Notes under the pieces: generated by a model | What the model saw: only the letters and a program-made list of their open reading frames with translations | Told to the model about the DNA's origin: nothing | Databases searched by the model: none | Program-made: the position numbers and the translations under genes | Assembly: GCA_035235625.1 (NCBI GenBank) | Contig: CP141145.1 | Location: 43,380,668-43,444,667, forward strand | DNA from: Saururus chinensis | Lineage: Eukaryota > Streptophyta > Magnoliopsida > Piperales > Saururaceae | Direction of reading: 5' to 3' | DNA length: 64,000 bases | In this document: piece by piece, positions 42,331-52,700 of the stretch | How positions within the stretch are numbered: position 1 is the first letter of the stretch | How the letters are laid out: each line of letters starts with the position of its first letter

Positions 42331-43257
42331 ACATCACCTCCAACTCAGAGGAGAATCTCTGAGTATGATGAGTTTGAGAACTAAAATATCGCTTACGAGC
42401 TGCCAATATTCCGTCTCCAATGCGTGCACTCGCGTCAGCAGCCACTACATCGACTAATTTTATCTCCACTATTAAAGAAGAAAACCAAATGCGAGATGCT
42501 TATGGTGAGAAATGGTTGAGTGCCGGAGGAGAAATAACAATAAAACGAAAATATGATTACGCTACAACTGACACATCACGAAGGAAACATTAACGAAAAT
42601 ATGATTACGCTACATGAACTGATACATCACGACGGAAACATTTTTAATGCTCCGCAATGAGCCCTAACCTAATACTAACACTAACGTGTGCTACTTGTGC
42701 ACCTTCGATTTTAAATATCAAATATCAAAGACTCACATTCGTACCGGCTCATTATCATAAGAGCACAAGAAAAACTCTTTCCTCAGTCAAACTCTTTCCT
42801 CAATCAAATTCTTGCCCAGAGACTATAGCTGATAAGGTTCCTTGCTTACAAAAAAGGAAAATGATATTTTTATATTAAAAATATACAATAAAAACTCACA
42901 CATGTGTCTTGATTGGATTAGATACATGGCCTAAGTGAATTTTGTGTGAGGCCCATTTATCCAATCCAATTAAAATATTTGTATGAGTTTTTGTGAGTGT
43001 TATTATTGTGGGAATATCCTAAAAAAAAAAAGGGAAGAATCGTGTAAAGCTTGAATATCTCTGTTATGTACACGTTCAATTCATATGAATCATAAATTTG
43101 CAACCAATTGAGTACAGGAAAGCCCACCAGACCATCAGAATTTAGTCTTTCAAACTGAATAGTGCAGCTATCAGCTCTTAACCATATGTACAAGGTTCAT
43201 GGTACTTCCGCCCCAACAGCTCCACCCCCCACTTTCCTATTGGCTATTGACCTGCAT
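42331..43257. other. Intergenic DNA and 3' flank of AIRP2-like gene
   Basis: Contains a direct duplication near 42547-42625 (aaaatatgattacgctaca occurs twice about 55 bp apart) and a short inverted repeat near 42890-43000 (ctcacacatgtgtcttgattggatt against aatccaattaaaatatttgtatgag). No gene is supported; the last part should be the 3' UTR of the RING gene. Confidence 0.45.
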
Positions 43258-45113
43258 TCATCTTCTGATTCGAGAATTACGAGTGCCAATGACAGGACCG
43301 GCAACAAGGGGCAGCTTCTTTATGTATATGACGAGCCTCTTCAAGTTCTCTATGCAGATGGTTCTTGTGTCCACAATATCACGATCATCTGTGTAGACCC
43401 AAAGATCTGCAGAATTCACGTTCTTGAGAGTTCCACGACAAAACGGACATGACCGAGACCTCCTATTCCTAAAAGTGTAGACCAACAATATGAAACGGCA
43501 TCAATAATCAAAGATGCGAAAGACAAAAACAAGTCCATATACAAAAAGGGAAAAGGCATTATACACTCTATGCCCGCTCCTTTACGTACCAATCCAGATA
43601 GCATGTCATACACAGCGCATGGGTGCAGCTGGGCAAGACAACTTTGCTGTTTATTTCCATGCAAATCCCGCACTCCTCCTCTCTCTCTAGGTCAATCGCT
43701 GAGAAGTTTACCTTATCTTCATTATCCTTCTTTTTAAATTTTAGCTTACAGATTTCTCTCTGTTTCCTATCTTCTACATCACTGATTCCTCTTTCAAGAA
43801 GTTTTAGAGAGGGAAAAATCATTCCTGCGCAAAGAAACCACAATACAGAGCAACGCTGTGAGGAGAATGAAAGAGAGAAGAAAGGGAGTAAAGTGAGGTG
43901 AAACGTTTCTCGCTCATAACCAACGCTCAGCTTCATTCACACATTGCACGGCTATTAAGAGTTGGAGGTAAATCACTAGAACCTTAATTTCAAGGATTAC
44001 CGTGGTAGGCCAATGCAACACACATTGAAAGAAACAGAAAGGAGAAATATACATTCCGATTGCTCACCATAAAAATCTTTAGTACTAGCTTTTCGTTCAT
44101 GAACAAACATAGTGGTCTTACCATCAATGTAGGCCTGCCAAAAGCAAGACAATTTAGTACATAAAGCGATTTTCACCCAATTTAAGCTGAGAGACATATA
44201 CCTTATAAATAAGAATCCTAAGCATTCCAAAGTAACCAGCAAGGCTACAACCAGTCCATTGCACTAGGAAGAGAAATAGGTGAGCAGCTGGAGTGTATTG
44301 CAACCTCATCTGATAGTAAGCGCCATTGTATTCAACTGGGTAATTAGAAGCCCTGAAGTTCGCATAAGAAATTGATCAAGCAGATTGAACTAGTCAAGCT
44401 TAAAATTATGCTTTATCACATGAAAAATAATGTGACTTATGAGACTCAAACCAGATACCTCCTACACAACGATACCATTTTCTACCACGAAAAATTAGTA
44501 GTTGTATATTTAAAGGTCGAATACATGTTCTGGAAGAAACAAGGACAGAGTTCACGAAAAAAAGACAGAGTCAAATATAAATCAAATAATCCAGTTACAC
44601 AAGAAACACACCAAAACTTAAAATAAGAAAGGGAAGTAATCATAAGGTAACACGGCATGTGGCCCAAAAAATCAAAGCAAACGTCCTGAACTTGAGGAGA
44701 AATTTACAGTCAATGCGGTCAACCAGTACACCCGATAATGTGAAGAATCCTACACAAAGCAATCTAAACCCTGAAAAACGAGCTACCTGACTCAACTATT
44801 GAATCCCCACAATATTGAAGCTTTGAGCAATCAGAAGATTTCCCACTTCCTCTGTGAATTTGGATTCGGAGTTTGTTCTGTACAAACCTCGGAATTCAGC
44901 CGTTCCATGCCAGAAAAATAGGCAAAAGGACGAAAGGAATAACTTTTTAACGAATTAAAAAGCTTAACGGCTAATTACTCAAAAGGCGTACGCAACAATC
45001 AGTAAAAAGGAACTCAATAATAAGAACTACGTCAAAGGAATTAATTACACGGTGTTGGCATGCTGAATATCTGCTTCAAGCGCCTTCACCGAATCCTTAA
45101 AAGACTTCCGCAT
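43258..45113 (-). CDS. AIRP2: AIRP2-type RING-HC E3 ubiquitin ligase, 5 exons
   Basis: Exons in transcript order: 45113-45049, 44352-44202, 44134-44068, 43824-43590 and 43468-43258. GT/AG borders and frame join throughout, giving 242 aa, the length I recall for Arabidopsis AIRP2 (ABA-insensitive RING protein 2). The N-terminal part (MRKSFKDSVKALEADIQHAN, then YYQMRLQYTPAAHLFLFLVQ and GMLRILIYK) is the family's helical domain. HERKAST is conserved too. The RING is C146, C149, C161, H163, C166, C169, C180, C183, a complete C3HC4 set (CGICME, LPSCTHALC, SCPFC). It is followed by DLWVYTDDRDIVD. In Arabidopsis AIRP2 is a cytosolic E3 that promotes ABA responses. Transcription runs away from DDB2. 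Intron 1 is the largest (696 bp). Confidence 0.93.
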
Positions 45114-46704
45114 GGCGCCCATCTCTAGACCTTCCTCAAAGACTTCCCATTCAACAACAAAGCACCCACCAAAAAGGAGAGAGCTGTATAGTAGAGACAC
45201 CTACTCCGTTACCACCATTCTCTTTGTATATCTCTATCTGTCTCTTCTCCTCTACTCAAAATTCCTTCAAGCCAACAAATTGCCAACTTGAACAACAACA
45301 AAAAAAACACAATTACCCAATATGAAGAAGCTCTAAACCCATGCAAAAACCTTCGAAAGCACAATCAAAGAAGGCTACAAAGCTGTATGAGCCTGAAACC
45401 CATCTTCTCTGGTCTTCGCTTACCTTTCTATCAGCTCTTATAAAAGCTCATGTGCCAGTGCATACCAGGGGAATTGCCTCAAAGAGGTACTGGGAATCTA
45501 TCAAGGAGAACGAATACAAAAGCCATAAAACTTCTAAACCCGACCCGTGCTCTGAACTGCGCTTAGGAAGGCGGAGGAGGGGGCGAGGGTCGGGTCTCGG
45601 GGGCGGAGCAATGATTTTCTAGCGAAGCAGTGATGAGTGAGGACGACGACAAAAAACGGTTGCTTTAGTTTGGCAATTGTACCTTCTATAGCCCTTCTGT
45701 CTTACATACCTCTCTTCTGCCGCACGTAACGACGCTGGATATGCGAATTTACAAAATTGCCCTATTTTGGCTGCTGTTCTCTTGCCTTTTGCAATTACTT
45801 ACGATTCACTGTTTATGTTTATATGTAATCAGAGTCGTCTACTGAGCAATCGCCGTATAAATATTGAAATTGTTAGTCCCTTGTCTTAGATTAATAGTCG
45901 GATTATAGAAATCTAAAACGAAATTATACTTAGATTCTTATTTCGGACTATTAATCTAGGACAGAGAGATTATGATTTATTTATATGGCGTTCTATTTTC
46001 CATTTTCGTTGGTAAAAGGATTCTTGAATCAGGAGGGGAACCACGTTTGACGGTTTGAGCGATCAACCGCTCCAGTTAGGAGATTGGGAAGCAGTGGAAG
46101 TGGTGGGTGTAAAATCCGGGATCGTTAGTCGGGCATACATGAAGCAAAGTAGCAGTCCCAATCTGTAAAATAGCCCACGAGATACCTGAAAGCCCATTTA
46201 TTATGGACTGCGGCTCGGAGTCTCTCTGTTGCGACGGCCCACGGCCTTGTTCCGAGAATACGGTTATGTGCAGAATTACACCAGGCCCAGGCCCGGGAAT
46301 ACAAACTGCTACTGCCTCCTCCTTTAGCTCAGTCGGGTCGGGCCGGTACCGAAGCGCAAACCGCTTCATGAGGTGGACAGAGGGCCACGTCGGCACCATG
46401 CGGCTCCGGTAAATGTGTCAAAGTGACCATCATGTCCCCACAATCTTATACATATCTCCTGCCAGTCCAGGATCCGCTTTCATTTCCCTAGCATGAACTT
46501 GAAGAATGAGGGAGTTTATGGTAATTGCGCCTCTTGAACTTTCCCGTCCCCTCGGGCGTCGGTTCCGCGGTGGTGTGTCGCTCTCCCTCCCTCCCGCCAT
46601 TTCCTCCCCACTGTGAGACTTTCAACTTGTTCGCTGCCCATCTTCCCAATTCCTACTGTAGAAATCCGAGGCTCCCAAACTCCTCTTTGTGACAGTAACG
46701 AAAA
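45114..46704. promoter_or_regulatory. Divergent intergenic region between AIRP2 and DDB2
   Basis: About 1.6 kb separates the two start codons of head-to-head genes, so both promoters must lie here. A pyrimidine-rich 5' leader for AIRP2 is visible near 45190-45270 (minus strand). Upstream of DDB2, near 46577-46605, there is a C/T-rich leader with ctcccgccattt, an E2F-like core on the opposite strand (weak). A hairpin segment occupies 45881-45967. A plus-strand frame at 45341-45622 was examined and not accepted as a gene. Confidence 0.5.
45881..45967. repeat. Short inverted repeat (possible MITE), ~87 bp
   Basis: gtcttagattaatagtcgga on the left pairs with tccgactattaatct-type sequence (reverse complement of tcggactattaatctaggac) on the right, and an inner agaaatctaa/cttagattct also pairs. 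Stem about 34 bp. No target duplication recognised. Confidence 0.65.
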
Positions 46705-49700
46705 ATGCCACCGCAGACGAGGAGCTTGCGGTTCCCGCGAGTCGTGATTCAGAGGGAGAGCGATTCGGAGGACACCTCGTCGGCGTCCGAGGCAGAAACG
46801 GAAGAAGATGAGGAAGCGGGTGAGGAAAATATGAGTTATGTAGCCTCTCGGGATGGAGATGCCGGAACAACGGTGAAGAAAGGGACTAATTTGGGCGTTG
46901 TGGAGAAGGAGAAGAAAAAACCCATCACTATTAGCTTAAAGAAAGTATGCAAGGTGGGGGACATACTTGTTATTTTTTCAAGCGTTTTTTTCCTTGTTAC
47001 TCTCGGTTTTCCTTTTGTATTACTTTCATTGTAGAAAATTGCTGAAATGCTATTGGATCAGGTCTGCAAAGGGACCGGGCATGAAGCCGGCTTTCAGGGT
47101 GCAACCTATGTCGATTGTCCAAAAAAGCCATGCTTTCTCTGCAAAATTCCCGGTAACTATAAGAACAACCACTTCTGTCATAAATAAAATACGAGTTGTT
47201 GGGTTTGTATATCAATTTTCATGTGAAAAATAGCTAGATTCGTTGGTAGAGTAAGCTATCTTATAGAGTATTTCTTAGATCACAACCTGTGTATGAGGAT
47301 AAAGGATATAACTATTTCTGCCACCTAAATTCTACATTAATCATCTGAGATGGAACAGACTCGCATATTGATCACAGAGTCAGATTAATTCAGGATAGTC
47401 CATGTGTACTAAATGTTAGTATGGGAAGGATCATATACCAAAGAAGGTGCTATTATCTTGAATAAGTTTCATCCTTAAAGCCCGTAATTATAAAAATAAG
47501 ACAGGATTGTCTGATGGACATGCACCTTTTTCAAATAGAGAAGACAAGATTAACCCTCGTAATAGGCTAGATGTAACTGGTGCTATCTCTTTTGTATTAA
47601 AAATGAAAATAATGCAGGAAAAAGGTTTTTTGTTTCAATGATTATAGGTGTGCGGTGCACCCCAAGCCCAATGTGTGCAGCTAATTGCCCTCAAGCATGC
47701 ATGATGTGTGCGCTTTATATACATTGTGTTTCACACTTTGTATACATAGTGTCTCATGCTTTATGTACATTCCATATATGGGGTGTTTTTATCATGTGTT
47801 TCCTCGACAGTGAAAATTGTCTGCAGAAACAGTGTCAGAACGTCCTTCTTTTGCTAATGAAATATGCTTAGACAAAATTCACTATAGAGAAAATACTAAG
47901 GGAAAAGTTTTATTACAAGAATTAGGAAAAACTTTATACTCAACTTCTGCGATATCAGTTTTTATATTACATGAACTCTTCTTTTCTTGAAAAATGTAAA
48001 ATTGTGTTCACTATTGTTAATTGCCTTTAATTTTCCTTCTTTTTGCGGGGTGTTTGCAGGTCATACCACTATGACTTGCCCGCATCGAGTAACAACAGAG
48101 CATGGAGTTGTTCCAGCACCTCGTCGTAATACTGAGAAGCAGTTGGATTATGTGTTTGAGCGTCAGTTAAGAACCAATGTTCCTGCAGTATGTCACTTTA
48201 ATCCATACTACTGCAATTTCGTGATATTATTTCCTATAACTATGCCTTTCAAGTTGACTGGAAATCTAATATTTTTTGCAATACACTTGATGTAATTCTA
48301 AGTTGCATTATTTCTTTCTATTGTTTGAACAAAATCGTGTGTAATTCTCATTTCACTTGCCTATCTTAATTCAATTTTTTTATTAGATATTCCCTCTGTC
48401 CCACAAAAAGAGTCCAGATTGATGAAATTGTGAAATCCAAGGGGAGAAACTTTTGCTACAAGTTGTGCACGACAATGGCATAAGTAATGGAATATTTGTT
48501 CAATCTGTTATTTGGAGTAAAACTAGGGGCATTTAATATCCCCGGTTTAGGCAAGATTCCCCCCAGTATCCTACACTTGTGGGCCCCACAGGCCACTTTT
48601 GGAAAGAGGACGGATCTTCTATTCCCCAATCTTTACTGCCAAGACAAGCAGACATTTCAAGGTTGCCAATGAAAGTAGGACAATTTTCAACGGACAAAAG
48701 TTTTGTAGAATTGGGATTATTTTTTATGGAAGGAAGGAGTATTATCAATTGAAAACTATATTTATTTAAACAGATCATGAATTAAGAGCTCGAGCATCTT
48801 ATTGATTTTCTTATGCTACTATTGTATTGTTTGGTTTATGGGATGGAGTAACAAAAAATGATGTCACTATTTTGCAGTATAGTTCTTAAGTCGTAATAGT
48901 TATAGGATATCAAACTCATGAGTCGGATAATGGAACTTAAAGAGAGTGATGTAAAGATAATTAAGAAAACAGACATCTAGAAGCCAATTTCGTTTGAAGC
49001 CTGGAAGATATACAGCTGATTTTACTTTTTACTCGGGTTAATGATGGAGTAGGTTAGCATAAGAATGAGAATTTTCTTGTGGCTTTTATCTGAGATGTGT
49101 TATACAGGATAGGAGTTTAAAGGAATATGCTACATATCACCACTAATATCTGCAAATGTTAAAGCAGAATGCTGGCAGCAAAGGAAAGCCATGTAAATAA
49201 TGATGAGTATGGCTGTACTGATTTTGCTAAGGTGGTTTTGTGGGAAAATTATTAGTGATTGCATTAGAAATGACGAAGTTGGGGAGAGCTGAGGGTAGCC
49301 CAAAGTATAAGTGGGTGAAATTATGGGCAAAAGAAGACTGTGAACAATGCTTGTGAGGCGGTGTGATCAATGGTTCGCAGAGGCTTTGAGAAGAAAGATA
49401 GGAAAGCTTAAGTCGACGTGGAAGGATTTAGATAGAGCAGACTAGGCAATGTATGAGTTTGATGTGGAAGTGATTGCATTAGAAATGACGAAGTTGGGGA
49501 GAGCTAAGGGTAGCCCCAATTAGTATAAGTGGGTGAAATTATGTGCAATAGGAGGCTGAGCAATGCTTGTGAGGCGGTGTGATTAATGGCTTTCAGGAGC
49601 TTTGAGAATAAGGATAGGAAAGCTCAAGATGACGTGGAAGGATTTAATGATAGACTAGGCAATGTTTGAGTTTGATGTGGAAGTGGTATAGATATGGACA

Positions 49701-52700
49701 AAAAGTTGAGTAATATATGTATAGCAAACCAGACAAGTGGTCTATAGTGCTTATGATGTCAGCATTTTACCGCTTAGAAAGAGTGTGTTATCCAATTTTA
49801 TTAATAAATTGAAGGTAGTGTATGCACTTGAAGCGACCTGTTTTCTTGGAGGAAAACTAGAGCCTCACTTGAATCTCATGATTGTGCTGTAGATCAAAAC
49901 AACGCATGTGATCCCTGACCATTTGGATGCTGCAGTTATCAGATTGCATAGCAGGCGTGTAACATGCCTTGAGTTTCATCCCACCAATAATAATATCCTC
50001 TTATCAGGAGATAAGGTTTGCCTTTTTCTCCTTTGACTAAAGGTTTTGCAGTTTATGTCTATTTTCTGTTAAGGAATTTGATTGGTTGTCTCTTTTTAAA
50101 AGAAAGGACAACTTGGAATCTGGGATTTTAGCAAGGTAAACGAGAGGACTGTTTATGAATCCGTGCACAGCTGCATTCTTAACAACATGAAGTAAGTGGA
50201 TTTTCCCTTTTTTACACTTTCTTAATTTGTTATTTTAAAAATATTGATGTAGTACATGCATTATAGGTTTAACCCTGCAAATGATGGTACTATTTTCACT
50301 TCGTCATCAGATGGAACAATCAGCTTGACTGACCTTGAGACTGGAATGTCAGATCTTCTTATGGATCTTAACCCAAATGGATGGAATGTAATCTACTTAT
50401 TTGCACCTTTCAATCTTTTCTTTATGTTAATTTGTTTGAAAATTTAAATTCATTAGATTGTGTAATGGGCTGGTATGGACCTTTTTTTATTCTTATTGTT
50501 TGTTGTTTGTTGTCTCGTGTTATCAATTGAATTTCCTCTTCATCCATATTCAATAGAATGAAACTTTTCTTATTTTCTGTGTTTGACTGGATTAGGGCTA
50601 TGAATTGGTTTGAATGGCATTGGTTTACCCACTGACTCTTGTGTCTGACTTTTTTGATAAAATATTATGTCTGCATCTTGGCCTTCAGAGTTCTGACATA
50701 AGAACAACATCCTTCCTGCAGCTGTTTGGCATTGAGACATGTTTTAACAAATGCGCAATGGATCAACTTATTGAGTTTGATTAGAATATAGAGTGGAAAT
50801 TTATTCGGCCTGGGGGAATTGGACTGGAGAGAGGAGAAAGGAGAAAAAGGGGAGGATACGGGAGAACATTTCTCTCTCCCCCCACCCCCAACCACCACCA
50901 CCACATACACACACAAATACAACAATAAGATAAGGAAAAGGGAAAACTTGGGGGTTTCTAGGTACAATGATTTGTGTCTGTTCGTTGGGTTCTAACAACT
51001 TGCTGACAGCAACCATGCCTGGAACTCACCGCTCAGTAACAGTGTATGGAACTTTTATGGATGCCTCACACAGACAAGGCATCCTGACCTCAACTCCGGC
51101 ATCCTGCTGAAATTTGTCATCTATTCTTTGTTATAAGTTCAATTTTTTTCTATAATGTTGAAGATTTAACTTTTGAGTGTAATCTGCCTACAGGGAGTTG
51201 CAACTTGGCGGATGTTGTATGGCTTGGATGTTAGTTTGGAGAAACATCTTGTCCTTGTAGCAGACAATTTTGGTCATCTTTATTTGTGAGTATTACAATA
51301 ATTACACTCCTGTATTTTGCATGCATGCATGCAAGATACAAAGATTAAATTTTGCATTTGCTGGCAGCTATTTTGTTAGGAATCTAATGTAGGGTGATTT
51401 TTTAATATTATTATCTTTAGGAATTTTCTGTAACAACACTTGTTTTAAAACCTTGACCGGACTGGCTGGTCCAACTGGACTCGGCCCATAAAATGGGCCA
51501 GTTCAGCCGGGTCGCTGGGTCATTTTAGCCCTGCTGGTCGAACCAGTGACCCATTGACCCTGGCCGGCCTGGTTTGAATAGTACATGGGTGGTTAAATTT
51601 TTTTTATTTTCCACAGAGTAGAGGGGGGATTCGAAGCTCTGCCTCCATTAAAACTTCATGGCCTTTTACCAACTGGGCTACAGTTTATTTATATATGATT
51701 AGTTTTAGGAGGGATTCAAACCCTTCATGGGCCAAAACACTCCATTGCAACTTTACCACCTACACTACCTTGTATATGTGATAATGTAGTACTCAATTAT
51801 TTATAAGTTAGTAATGAGAGATGATTTATTTTAATTGCTGATTTCACCAACAGGTCAACCCGGGTTGACTCACAACTGCTGTTACCGGGTCGTGGGTCAA
51901 CCCAGCCCGATGACTAATATGGGTTGGTGGCTGGGCCGGATTTTTAAACATTTGTATTAATAATAGTATGTGTTTGGTGGGTTTGGAAGGGATAAAAATT
52001 GAGTTGTTATGGCCTTATGGGTCAGTGAGGATAAGGAGGAAAAAGAGGACTCCAGGCCTTGGGTCCAGGTGGAGTGGGGGGAGGGGGTGGGTTTGTTGTG
52101 AAAGAATTGATGCAGGGTTTGGGGTTTTAGCAATACTCATACAGAAATGGGAGGAGGAGGGAGGGGAATTCCTCTCATCTTCTTTTCTCCTTTATTTTCT
52201 AGAAAAGGTTGTAACATATTTCGTTTATGTGGCAGTTTTTTTTTGGGAAGAAAGTATCAAAAAATTAGTGCGTGGTTGCCAAACACCATTTGAAGTTTCT
52301 CTTCAAATTGGTTATTATAAAACAGATACCAATTGCCCATTTGGAAACATATTTGTGGGCCATTTGAAGCCCATTTGTGGTCCATTAGGGTGAATCATGT
52401 TTGGATGTAATTTATTGTGTCTCATTTAATTTATTCACAAATTGGATAAATGAAATTTTGTTTGGCCCACAAATATCCCATTACCCATAAATTCCTCACA
52501 AATGTGCCTCGAAATGTGGAGTTGTGTTAAAAAACCTTGAATGTCATTTGTGGGAAAATGTCCTGGCGAGGACATGAGGGAATTAGAAATGAGTTTCACA
52601 CTTTTACAAGCACAATAATTACCTCACTCACAAATGAAAAAACACTAAATGGTGACTCCCTACACCAGTGAATTGGTTACCAAATGGGCCCTAAAGATGC

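Noticed and set aside
45341-45622. Plus-strand open frame of 93 codons upstream of AIRP2
   Set aside because: No recognisable domain, compositionally biased Arg/Gly end, and it lies in the divergent promoter region; no splice or start context to support it.
51626-51769. True tRNA genes on the minus strand
   Set aside because: Box A and box B-like motifs are present, but no convincing cloverleaf or anticodon stem was seen by eye.
51968-52393. 141-codon open frame in DDB2 intron 7
   Set aside because: Overlaps repeat-derived sequence, has no family resemblance, and runs into the MITE-like end at 52334.
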